Source: Eublepharis macularius
Lineage: Eukaryota > Chordata > Lepidosauria > Squamata > Eublepharidae
NCBI RefSeq assembly: GCF_028583425.1
Contig: NC_072805.1
Location: 17,680,001-17,744,000, forward strand
Direction: 5' to 3'
DNA: 64,000 nt
A program made the translations under genes and the position numbers. Positions 30,813-40,569 of this stretch are shown piece by piece. The first letter of the stretch is position 1. Each line of letters opens with the position of its first letter. The notes below the pieces were generated by a model. That model saw only the letters and a program-made list of their open reading frames with translations, ran no database searches and was not told the origin of the DNA.

Positions 30813-31387
30813 TGGTAAGTTTAACACACATTCTGTCTCCAGGAAACAGTGTGTGGAAAGGGCTAATACGTCCAAACCGATTCCCTAATTTCCTTTCCCA
30901 ACATTAAATCCTTTAAAAAGAATATATTGAATCACAGGCTGTAACCAACAGCGTTAATTGGCTAATGCATCAGCCAAAAATTCATGTCAATGTCCTTCTG
31001 CTTTAAAAAAAAATCTTCACAAAAATAATAAACTTACAAAATCAAATTTATACCATTTGGTATCCCCAGAGGGAAAATGCTGATGTGTTTGCCTGGTAAA
31101 TCAAGACAATCTTTTTTTCCCCTGGTTACACAGAAAGCCATTTGCTTACAGATAAGTGTAAAGGCAGGCCTAGATACAAAAAGCAACTTCAAACATGCCC
31201 TAAGAACTGTATGTGCCCAGTTGGATGTTTTTAATAGCAGAGATCTCTGCCTTCTCCCAAATGGCTGTGGAATGTCCTCTCAGGTTCAAAAGTGACTTGC
31301 CACCTGGCAGCGAATGAAGCAAACGAGGCCATCTGTTAAAAAAACACAGAGACCACAGCCTCCTTGGCCATGCCGAACTGAAGATAC
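30813..31387. other. No gene recognised
   Basis: Unassigned sequence. Confidence 0.35.
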
Positions 31388-31401
31388 TGAAGCTAAGTTC
31401 T

Positions 31402-31670
31402 TAGATCCAGAGGAGTTAGCCGTGTTAGTCTGTAGTTGCAAAATAGTAAAGAGTCCAGTAGCACCTTTAAGACTAACCAATTTATTTGTAGCTTAAGCTT
31501 TCAAGAACCACGGCTCTCTTCGTCAGATGTATCTGATGAAGAAAGCTTATGCTACCAAAAAGCTTATGCTATAAAATGATACATCTGACGAAGAGAGCTG
31601 TGGTTCTCGAAAGGTTGTGCTACAAATAAGTTGGTTAATCTTAAAAGTGCTACTGGACTCTTCACTATTT
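31402..31670. mobile_element. PLE-derived hairpin insertion, 14-bp TSD
   Basis: Flanks TGAAGCTAAGTTCT are identical (31388-31401, 31671-31684). Arms: 'gagtccagtagcacctttaa' on the left and 'ttaaaagtgctactggactc' on the right. Inner phrases 'cggctctcttcgtcagatg' and 'catctgacgaagagagctg' also pair. These words end the GIY-YIG-bearing PLE fragment at 48440-48520. Confidence 0.7.
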
Positions 31671-31794
31671 TGAAGCTAAGTTCTGTTGAGTTATACCGAG
31701 GGTCCCCAACATGGCTCTTGTTGGCCCCAACATGGCACTTCCTAAATTCTAGGAAGTGCAACTGTAAATCAATCTTCCTACATGCTGCAATCTG

Positions 31795-31854
31795 GGAAGG
31801 GGGGTGCACCTCAGTGACAGATCACCCACTTTGCATGCAAAGATTTCCAGTTCA
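31795..31854 (+). mobile_element. tRNA-SINE head, cut by a palindromic MITE
   Basis: 'gtgcacctcagtgacagatc' then 'actttgcatgcaaaga' and 'ccagttca' is the A-to-B-box part of the SINE at 14874; it resumes for a few bases after 32059. Confidence 0.5.
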
Positions 31855-32056
31855 GAGCCACGCTACAAGTGATGCCTGACACAGGTCGGACACTTGTCAA
31901 CTTCCCTCAAGTTTTGATGGGAAATGTAGGCATCCTGGTTTTAAAGCTTGGCTCTCCATTACAGCTGCAAGACCAGGATGCCTACATTTCCCATCAAAAC
32001 TTGAGGGAAGCTGACAAGTGTCCGACCTGTGTCAGACATCACTTGTAGCTTGGCTC
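31855..32056 (+). mobile_element. Palindromic MITE, core A, TSD TCA
   Basis: Ends GAGCCACGCTACAAGTGATG and 'cttgtagcttggctc', TCA on both sides. The core is nearly identical to 2253-2454, so the two are close relatives. Confidence 0.82.
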
Positions 32057-32063
32057 TCAGTCT

Positions 32064-32430
32064 CTGTAGAGTTGCCAACTTTGGGTTGGGAAATTTCCTG
32101 GAGATTTTGATGTGGAGCCTGGGAAAGGCACTCAGTGGGGGTGTGATGCCATAGCGTCCACCCTACAAAGGAGACATTTTCTCCAACGGAACTGATCTCT
32201 GTAGAATCTGTCTACACAAGACATCTTACATGGGGATGCTCAAGTAACTTACCTTCTGTGTGGTCTTATATTCAAGTGGACTCTGTCTAGCAGTGCATGT
32301 GTATCCACAATGGGAGAACAAGTGTAAGAGCTTCCACTTGAAAGATGTCTTGTTCAGAGAGTCTCGTAGACTGAAGATCCATTGTAATTCCGGAAGATCT
32401 CCAGGCCCCAGCAGCAGGTTGGCAACCTTA
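32064..32430 (-). repeat. GTTGCC-type repeat with an internal insert
   Basis: Starts 'tagagttgccaactttggg', ends 'gcaggttggcaacctt'. The body 'ggaactgatctctgtaga' is interrupted at 32205-32365 and resumes 'ctgaagatccattgtaattc'. Confidence 0.6.
32205..32365. mobile_element. Short element with ACACAAGACATCTT inverted ends
   Basis: Left 'ctacacaagacatctta'; right 'aaagatgtcttgttcagag'. Non-coding; the inner part is only partly palindromic ('caagtggactctgtctag'). Confidence 0.5.
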
Positions 32431-32555
32431 TCCTTGACATCACCAATTAGAAGGTCTCAGGAACCTTTCTGTTCCTGAGACACCAGAGAGTTAGATGGAC
32501 CAAGGTGTGACTCCAAATTATGCAACTTTGCATGTTCACAGAGGGTGCGTGCAAT

Positions 32556-32761
32556 AAAAATAGCAATAATAATATTTGATTTATTTACCACCCTTCAGGA
32601 CAATTTAATGCCACACTCAGAGTGGTTTACAAAGTGTGTTATTATTATCCTCACGATATTCACCCTGTGAGGTAGGTGGGGCTGAGAGAGCTCTGAGAGA
32701 GCTGTGACTGACCCAAAGTCACCCAGCTGGCTTTAAGCAAAGGAGTGGGGAAATCAAACCC
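32556..32761 (-). mobile_element. CORE/MIR-like SINE, head missing
   Basis: Same body as 3439-3690, ending at 'ggggaaatcaaaccc' (B box side). It abuts a remnant end 'gcgggcaactggtaagcct' of a GTTGCC-type repeat. Confidence 0.7.
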
Positions 32762-32944
32762 CTGGGAGATTGCCCGCCATCAGCGGGCAACTGGTAAGCC
32801 TATCAACAATCCTCATGCCTGCCTTTTCCTTTGTAACTGCGTGACTACTTCTCCCCTGCATCAGGCTTCCTGTTTTTAAGTACTGAATAACGAGTGATCA
32901 AAAGTAACTTACTTGTGTTTGTTTCCTACAGAATGTTAGCTGCA

Positions 32945-33050
32945 AAGGGGTAGCCATGTCATGTTTGTCATAGCAAAATAAAACAAATGTCCAGCGGCAC
33001 CTTAAATACTAATGTTGAAATAAATGTTGTTGGTGTTTAAGATGCCACTA
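32945..33050. mobile_element. PLE-associated repeat fragment, inverted
   Basis: 'ggggtagccatgtcatgtt', 'ccagcggcaccttaaatac' and then 'gttggtgtttaagatgccac' form diverged inverted arms like those at 31402-31670. Confidence 0.45.
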
Positions 33051-33182
33051 ATTTGGGTGGGTGGGGGCTTAAAATTAATGCTAGCCGGTTGATTATTTCA
33101 ATTACTCTCTAATTAGTAGTGGTTCATATAAGGGGACTTTTCTACCCCTGCCAGAGGACTTACTTTTTGGACTAAAAAATCA

Positions 33183-33498
33183 TCCTACTATATAAAAGGC
33201 ATGCTGTTTTGTCGATGACTCACTTTTTATCCTCGCGCAGGTATACTCGCAGGCCCTTCCGCAGGGATAAAAAGTGAGTCGTCAGCAACACAGCTTGCCC
33301 AGGAAGGCCTGGCGCGATGGCAGGAAAGCTCGGTGTGGCGGCCTGGCCCTCTGGAGGCCCAAGAAGGCCTGATGTGGTGGGAAGGCCCAGCGTGGTGGCC
33401 TAGTCCTCCGGAGGCCCGGGAAGATCCATCACAGTGGCATGGCCTTCTGGAGGCAGTTTTCTAGAGCCCGTTGTTTACACAACAGGCTTGGTTGCTAG
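33183..33498 (+). mobile_element. Non-autonomous Helitron
   Basis: Begins TCCTACTATATAAAAGG directly after A and ends GGTTGCTAG directly before T, the A^T target and CTAG terminus of Helitrons. A hairpin AGCCCGTTG/CAACAGGCT (33465-33488) lies 6 nt before CTAG. The interior is GC-rich with repeated 'ggaggcccgg'-like units and an arm pair 'gactcactttttatcc' / 'ggataaaaagtgagtc'. No Rep/helicase. No target duplication, as expected. Confidence 0.75.
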
Positions 33499-34640
33499 TC
33501 TTCCATAAAAAGAACGCAAGTTTTTAAAAATTAAATATCTTTATGTGATCCCTATGTCTCTGCACTGGCTGCTAAAAAGTCAAAACAAACGTATTACTGT
33601 TTTGATGGATTACTCTTTTGGTTCCAGTTTGGCAAGCAATTTCCTTGCCAATCAGAAGAAACAACAGGCAGAATGGCCTCCCTGCCCTTTCGTTAGACTC
33701 TTTACGTGAGGATGGCATGATTCCTCTGTTCTCTCCACCTATCTTCACCTACCTCCACCAAGAGAAATGAGTTTACAGGAACCACATGTATTGTAATCAG
33801 ACCATCAGCCTCAAAGTCTATCATTCTCCGACTTCCGTCTAAGATGAACAGTTTCCTCGGGCTAACGTTATTCACCAAGTCACAGAAGACCAAACACAAC
33901 GAGAGAATGTACACTTTGTCCACTTTTACAGCACCTCAAATGTTTTTTTAAAAAAACCTTCTAAAATATGCACCTGAAAACCCAGCGGCTGCCCAATATT
34001 TGCATTATAACTTGTTTTCCAGCTTTAAATTTAGCAACAAAAATGGGCAGGTATATGGAGAAAACAGTAAAATGCAGAAGACAGCAATTTGAACAGAGTC
34101 TTGAGAAATGGAGTACCTGCCCACACTATACGCCGAACAGAAACCCATCGCTATTTCAAGGTGTTATTCACGCACATCTGGCTAGCCGTAAATCCTTTAG
34201 AAAAAAAGAGGGCTTAGGCTTGCTCTGAAAGCCCATTCTTTGCCATCTGGAACAGCTGGCTTAATTCAGATATCACTCTGAGCTATGACTTGCAGTAATC
34301 CCTATGGAGAGCCCCAAGCTCCAGTCTTGTCTTGGTTTCGGCTTCCAAACATACAAAATGCAAAGCAGCTCATCTGCTTTCATTTTCCCTTTCCCTTGGA
34401 CAACTGCTGCCAGTCAGAGAAGACAAGATCGATCTCAATAGACAAACAGGTTGACTCAGGATAAGGCAACGTCATATGATGGCTTCTCACCTTCCTGCCA
34501 GTTTAGATGGTTGTGAACTGCTTATGCTTGAAAGGCAGTGAATACATTTATTGCAAAAAGCTGACAGGAATTTTGGTTTCAAAATTTACATATCGTACTT
34601 TAGGAAATGGGATAGCCTCTGCAAAATGCCAGCTAAATTC
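33499..34640. other. No gene; apparently single-copy
   Basis: No repeat family or exon recognised. Confidence 0.35.
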
Positions 34641-34742
34641 TGCTTAGTTTGGTATTAGGGTTTGCAAGCTGAGGTGATATGATAGTGTCACTGCCAGCAC
34701 TACCTGGAAATGATGTGAGTACGTTGTGAGCAACACTCCATC

Positions 34743-34787
34743 ATTCACCCCAAACTCTATGGTTTAACCATAGAGTTTGGGGTGAAT
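34743..34787. repeat. Perfect 45-bp palindrome, 22-bp arms
   Basis: Left arm 'attcaccccaaactctat' + 'ggtt', a single T at the centre, then the exact complement. It lies in a segment with 'gtgatgtcaacgcatcac', perhaps a decayed GC-type repeat (34650-34865). Confidence 0.8.
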
Positions 34788-34879
34788 ACTAGAGATTGCT
34801 CAATGTAATGGCATCACTTCCAGGTCATGCCAGAAGTGATGTCAACGCATCACTGATAACCTGGTCCCCATTTTTCCCC

Positions 34880-36233
34880 TTGAATTTCTCATTCTCTCTT
34901 GATTTTTTATTCATTTTTTGTGCTTATGTATGGCTGTATAAAAGTTTAAAAGAAAGACCTAAAATAATTAGCTGTCTTCTTCTATACTGCATTAACTTTC
35001 ACGGGGTTCAGCTCTGCAAGCCCCTCTGAACTTTTCCTTCAAAATCTATATGAACAACATTGGGATTATGCATTCATTTCATTTTCATGCTAGGTCAGGT
35101 CAGGGCTGCTAGGGCAAGCGAAGGAGGAGCTAAATCCACCTCTCGGCTTCTGAAATGTCGAAACACATGTTTTTGTAATCAGCTACCTCCCAAGACTACT
35201 AATCAAAGATGTTCAGATTTTGTGCAATCATTTAAACATTCAGGAGACGGAAAATGCTCCTTGTTTTTTTCTTTCTTTCTTGGTACTCTTAAGGCCAGAG
35301 CAGAAATTTGGCAGCAAATCAAAACTCCTTGTCATAATTACAGTACAGTGCCTCGGTGCTTGAGTCATAGGCACTTTGAAAGACAATCGTAAATCAGCAT
35401 GCAAAAAATTGCTGTGACACTTTACCAGTCCAGGAATAAAGCTCCGCTTCCCTTTACCCTACAATAATGTCAATAGTGCAATTCACTCGAAATCTCTCTC
35501 CTGTGTTCCACACCGAGAACAGATTGCCCTTCCTAGGTGAGTGGAATTTTCTATGACTGCAATTAACCAAGTTATATGCTGGAAACAGTTTTCAGATGTG
35601 TGTCACCATTCATTTGCGAATGGGGAGGGAAAACTTAAATTCTGTATCAACAGAAATTGTTAAGTAGTGTGGTTTGTTCTCCTGGAAGAGCAAAATAATG
35701 GAACAGAAGAATAATGCATTAAAAAAAACCTCACTCTTGAATAGAGTCTTTAAAGGAACACTCTTCTGAAAGAGAACCTCTCAGCAACCAACAAAAGATG
35801 TCCTCAGCTAGCTAAATAAACCATTAACTTATGCAAAAATAATATTGCTTCTGTTAAAAAGGCGGGGAATTAGTTTTTAGGAGACAAATTTCATCTATGT
35901 ACACTAAAATTGCAAAAAAACATCACAATGAACCAGAGGTGGGCAACTCTTGGCATGCATGCCAACAGGGAGGCACCAGATGATTTCACTTGGCACTCAG
36001 GAGGACCAGATGTCTGTCCAAGTAACCAAGGTACGGGCAGCACTGCTAGGGACAGCTGGGCAGGAGAAGGCAACAGGCATAGTTTATGCCCACCGTCGCT
36101 TCCCAGACTTGCACATCCCTTGTCTGTCTCTGATAAGATTGTTACGATGCTCTCCGACAAGGATTCTTTAATTTTCCTAAGACTGGCGCTTTTTGCTTTT
36201 GCTGCTAGGAAGATCAGAGCAAAGGAATCAGCC
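34880..36233. other. No gene; apparently single-copy
   Basis: Opposed open frames at 35891-36313 (115 aa on plus, 140 aa on minus) show no domain I recognise. The rest has no repeat signature. Confidence 0.35.
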
Positions 36234-36236
36234 ATT

Positions 36237-36386
36237 GGCCATTTCCACACACGTTGAATAATGCACTTCCAATGCACTTTCGCAATCCTTTTGAAGTGGA
36301 TTTTTTGTTCCACACATGGAAAATCAGTTTCAAATGTTCACTAAAGAGTATTGAAAGTGGATTATCCAACGTGTGTGGAAGCAGCC
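36237..36386 (+). mobile_element. Palindromic MITE, TSD ATT
   Basis: Ends GGCCATTTCCACACACGTTG and 'cgtgtgtggaagcagcc', with ATT on both sides. Same family as 54741-54999. Confidence 0.8.
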
Positions 36387-36460
36387 ATTGATTTGCTGTG
36401 ATTGCTTTTAGAAGGTTTTATTAATTTTAAAGTTTTTTTAGTAGGGCATTTTATGTGGTT

Positions 36461-38534
36461 GTTTTTTTAAAAAATTTTATTGGTGAGTTTAAATTTCCAA
36501 TTTGATACATACATTCCCCTCATATCTAATTTACTCTGATCCCCACCCTCTTCCTCCCCCCTCCCTATTGACTTCCAACAGCTTCCCAACCCTTACCCCC
36601 TCTTATTACTTAACTCTATTTCACTTGTATTTTTCTACAACATATATCATAATATCTCTTACTCTAAGCATTTTCCAGTTCTTTTATACTCTATCAGATA
36701 TACTATCAATATAGTATTTATTGTATACTATATCATACAATATAGCATAGCATAGCATACATTACAATATAACATAACAAAACAGTCCAATATAATATAC
36801 TGTATGGTGTACTAACACCATACCCCATGGTATGTTGTATATAATACGTAGTATACATCCTGTAGTATACATCCTGTATAGTATACATCCTGTAATATAT
36901 CCATTTTACTCTTCCTTTGTTAAACTGTATGTTCTAAATCAAGTTTTCTTAAACATAATACTAGCTTAGATTATAATAATTAAATTTCCCCCTTGATGGT
37001 AAAGTCACTTCTCTCTTCTATTTACAGCATCACACTTTAGAAATTCTCAAACTGCCACAATTCTCCTTTCACATCCCATTTTTTCTCTAAGTATTGTTTC
37101 AGTTTCCCCCAATCAGCAATATATTGTCCTAGGTCAAGATCTTTAAGTTTCCTTGTCATTTTGTCCATTTCTGCCATGTACAGCAATTTGTAAATCCAGT
37201 CTTCTATGGTTGGTATTTCTTGTACTTTCCACTTCTGCGCATACAAAAGTCTTGCCGCTGTGGTCATACAAAATAGCAATGTTCTATACTGCACTGGAAC
37301 ACATTCCATTCCCAAGTTCAGTAGCAACAATTCTGGGTTCTTATTTATCTGGATTTGTAAAATCTCATTAATTACTTCAATTATTTCTCCCCAGTATTGC
37401 TTGGCTACCTCACAAGTCCACCACATATGATACAGTGATCCTTCATGCTTTTTACATTTCCAGCATTTGTCTGACATATTGGAATTCCCTAGCGCTATTT
37501 TCTTTGGTGTTAAGTACCATCTGTAAATCATTTTATATACATTCTCTTTAATATTTGTACAAGTTGAAATCTTCAATGTATTTTTCCACAGGTGTTCCCA
37601 CACCTCCATTGTTATTTCTTTGTGAAAATTTATTGCCCACTTCACCATCTGGATTTTAACTGTTTCATCCTCTGTATGCCATTTCAGAAGTAGTTTATAA
37701 ATCTTAGATATTTCTTTCTTGCCTTCTTGTAAGATCACTTCTTCTAGTTCGGAATTTTCCATTCTTATACCTCCTTTTAAGCAGTCCGAATTATAAAGAT
37801 CTCTGATCTGCCTGTATTGAAACCATCCATAACAAGGAGACAGCTCTTCTTCTGTTTTTATTCTTAGCATTGAATGTTGTACTTGTGTTATCTCCTTGTA
37901 AGTTAGACGTTGCTGCTCATTATCGACAGTTCTCGGATCTATTACTTCATACGGAACCACCCATGAAGGAATTCCATCTTCCATGTAAACCTTATATTTT
38001 TTCCAGACTGTGAAGAGGCTTCTCCGAATGTAGTGGTGCAAAAACATCGAATCCGCTTTTACTTTATCATACCACATGTATGCATGCCATCCAAATATTT
38101 TTTTCTGTCCCTCCAAGGCCAGCAATTTACGGTTTTTTAATGTTATCCAATCTTTTAACCATACCAGACATATTGCTTCATAATATAGTCTTATATTGGG
38201 CAGTTGCAAGCCACCTCTTTCCTTCACGTCCTGTAATACTTTCATTTTCACGCATGGTTTCTTGCCTGCCCACACAAAGTCTGAGATTTTCCTTTGCCAT
38301 TTATCAAATTGTTTTGAGTCTCGAATAATTGGAATTGTTTGCAACAAGAACATCACACGCGGTAAAACATTCATCTTTACTGCTGCTATTCTTCCCAACC
38401 ATGATAAATTCAATTTATTCCATTTTATCAAGTCTCTCTCTATTTGTATCCACAATTTCTCATAGTTGTTTTTAAATAAGTCTATGTTTTTTGCAGTCAG
38501 TTCGATACCTAGATACTTTACTTTGTTAGTTACC
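36461..38534 (-). mobile_element. 5'-truncated L1 LINE, 16-bp TSD
   Basis: 2.07 kb on minus. Flanks GGCATTTTATGTGGTT are identical (36445-36460, 38535-38550). It contains the C-terminal ~40% of ORF2 and a 3' UTR with the G-rich tract (C-rich on plus near 36550) and an expanded AT-rich 'tagtatacatcctg' tandem at 36850-36895. Diverged subfamily relative to the 20-26 kb L1. Confidence 0.92.
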
Positions 38535-38539
38535 GGCAT
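37037..38539 (-). CDS. L1 ORF2 C-terminal fragment, open
   Basis: 500 codons without a stop. From residue 3 it aligns with the full L1 from its VKYLGVELTAKNIDLF segment onward; there are many substitutions but no indel obvious by eye. It keeps the C-terminal CWKC-x8-H-x4-C motif. It lacks the endonuclease and the catalytic FADD, so it cannot act alone. The first Met and Pro come from the flanking target DNA (38535-38539), not from L1. Confidence 0.9.
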   Translation of the reverse strand: MPVTNKVKYLGIELTAKNIDLFKNNYEKLWIQIERDLIKWNKLNLSWLGRIAAVKMNVLPRVMFLLQTIPIIRDSKQFDKWQRKISDFVWAGKKPCVKMKVLQDVKERGGLQLPNIRLYYEAICLVWLKDWITLKNRKLLALEGQKKIFGWHAYMWYDKVKADSMFLHHYIRRSLFTVWKKYKVYMEDGIPSWVVPYEVIDPRTVDNEQQRLTYKEITQVQHSMLRIKTEEELSPCYGWFQYRQIRDLYNSDCLKGGIRMENSELEEVILQEGKKEISKIYKLLLKWHTEDETVKIQMVKWAINFHKEITMEVWEHLWKNTLKISTCTNIKENVYKMIYRWYLTPKKIALGNSNMSDKCWKCKKHEGSLYHMWWTCEVAKQYWGEIIEVINEILQIQINKNPELLLLNLGMECVPVQYRTLLFCMTTAARLLYAQKWKVQEIPTIEDWIYKLLYMAEMDKMTRKLKDLDLGQYIADWGKLKQYLEKKWDVKGELWQFENF

Positions 38540-38550
38540 TTTATGTGGTT

Positions 38551-38665
38551 TTGAAGTGTTTGATTACCTGATCATTTTGATTATGTATTATACTGACATT
38601 CGAGAGTGTTTTGATATTGTGAAGGCCAATGGCCATATACAATAAAATGAATCTGAATCTGACCT
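38551..38665 (+). mobile_element. Possible LINE 3' tail with TGAATC repeat
   Basis: 'atattgtgaaggccaatggc' then 'aataaaatgaatctgaatct' looks like a retroelement terminus; the upstream part lies left of the L1 at about 36390-36444, so the L1 landed in it. Family uncertain. Confidence 0.4.
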
Positions 38666-38984
38666 GCAGAGCCACCAGCTAAGTCCAAGGGAAATCACCA
38701 AAATGCAGGTAGCTTGGCTTGCACCTCCAAGCATGTCTAAAGCCCTCATCTCAGTTCCTCCCCATTTGCTTGACAGCATCTTCACATTAGGCTACCGTCC
38801 CCTGCAAAAATCAATGGTTTGAGAATATCTGAGTTTGTTTGTGTTATCTGAATGCCCAGGAGTTTGTTGATTGGCATCAGACTGGGATTTCAAACTAAGC
38901 CTCCCATTTACTGGCCCCAGGGAGGGAGCAATTACTACCCTCAGCCCCAATTTTCTATCCTTAAGGAACTAAGGAACAGATGAA
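38666..38984. other. No feature seen
   Basis: Unassigned sequence. Confidence 0.35.
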
Positions 38985-39170
38985 AAAATGGCCTCCGCAT
39001 AGTGATGCTCTAGGAATTTCCCCCAGTCTCAGTCATAAAGACCATAGAGACTAGGACATGTAGTCTAGAACATCACCCGGAAGTAACATCATATCCTTCC
39101 CAAACTCAGCCCTCTGCATGTACTGCCCCCCAGATTTGGCATCTGCCAAGGTAGTGTTTGGAATCCTAAC
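38985..39170 (+). repeat. Interspersed repeat, 'TCTAGGAATTTCC' family
   Basis: 'gctctaggaatttccccc', 'gaccatagagactagg', 'gaagtaacatcatatcc' and 'gccaaggtagtgtttgg' in the same order as 4645-4838. Confidence 0.5.
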
Positions 39171-39175
39171 TGAAG

Positions 39176-39337
39176 TTCCAGAGGAGTTAGCCGTGTTAGT
39201 CTGTAGTAGCAAAATAGAAAAGAGTCCAGTAGCACCTTTAAAACTAACCGACTTTACTGTAGCATAAGCTTTCGAGAGCCACAGTTCTCTTCATCAGATG
39301 AAGTCTTAAAGGTGCTACTGGACTCTTTTCTATTTTG
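39176..39337. mobile_element. PLE-derived hairpin insertion, 10-bp TSD
   Basis: Flanks CTAACTGAAG and CTAATTGAAG (one mismatch). Left arm 'agagtccagtagcaccttta', right arm 'taaaggtgctactggactct'. Shorter version of 31402-31670 with most of one arm missing. Confidence 0.65.
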
Positions 39338-39347
39338 CTAATTGAAG

Positions 39348-40556
39348 CTATGATTTATACTGGTTTATTAACTGCAATTTGTACCAATTGTGATTTGTTG
39401 TGATGTCTGAATTCACAACCCGCACTGTTCTTGAAGCCACTTGACTACTGTAAGAGGAAGAGGGTTTCACTCCTAGGAGATAGGCCAGAACAGACACGAC
39501 AGAGTCTGAGAACGTGGCTGGACTTAGAACAAATTAAAACCTGCCGTCACCCAAGTATTTTCAAAATATTCTTTGATGTTATTTTCCAGCGTGACAGAGG
39601 AATCACAGTGCTCCCTGAAGCCAAGCTCTGTGAAAACCGCCCCTTCAGTGAGCACTGTGATTTCTCCATCGCATTGGAAAATGAGTGTGATGGAGGAGTT
39701 ACAGGGTGTGCACTGAAGCCAAGCTCAATAAAATCCACCTCCAAAGGGATGGCTTTCACAAAGCTCAGCTTCTGCATGTCGGAGTGTGGGAACACATCCA
39801 TGCAATGGGCTGCATGTGGGATTAATTTGATAAAAATTGGCCCTCAATTAAGTGTGTGTGTGTTTGGTAGAGTGGTGCAAAGAACATAACAGTAGTCATA
39901 CGGCTTCTGTGGTTTCTGATAATTGCAAATGGGGCTTGTCTACAGGCCACAGACTGAATGCCACTAATTATGAAGAATCCATCAAGCAGTTTCAGATGTT
40001 AACTGGAGATTCCCCGCTCCCCACTTTCGATCGCTGTCATCTGGAGATGTTTCTTGATATAGAATTTGGGAGAGTTTCCCAAGTACTGGATTAAAAAAAG
40101 GAGATGGTTCTCCTACATTCCCGGCAGTGTTCTCTATTCAAATTGAATTAAAGGAAGAAATTAAGTTTTCCTCGGCTGCATTGCTTGGCCAGGTTCCTAA
40201 TTATTAAAAACGAGAGAGAGAGAGAAACCAGATCTTGCACGGCTTATATCTTAGATAAGCAGCTTGTAAACTGGAAAATTATATCACCCCCCCCCCCTTG
40301 CATTAAAAATTGAAATATCTGCATGGAGGGAATTATTCATATTGCTCTTCTTGTAGAGCATTTCAACGAGCTGTTTAACTTAATGCGCAAGGTCCTGCCA
40401 TTTACTAAATAAGTTCAGGGACATGGGAACACGTTGTAAAAGTAGCATAAACATTTTATAATCAAGAACTTTGGGTTGTTTCAGACATGCATGTTTGTGA
40501 TTGGAGCTTACTGGGGCGAGTCACATGTGTGAATGTGCCAGGATGTGAGTAACTAT
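39348..40556. other. No gene recognised; single-copy candidate
   Basis: A 152-codon open frame (39431-39889, plus) has no recognised domain and contains a hairpin ('aatcacagtgctccctgaag' against 'cttcagtgagcactgtgatt'). 40080-40470 is AT-rich, has no repeat signature and could be conserved non-coding sequence. Confidence 0.35.
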
Positions 40557-40569
40557 ATCAGTGATGATT

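Noticed and set aside
35891-36313. Opposed 115- and 140-codon frames as a gene
   Set aside because: No domain, overlap on opposite strands, and partial run into a palindromic MITE at the end.
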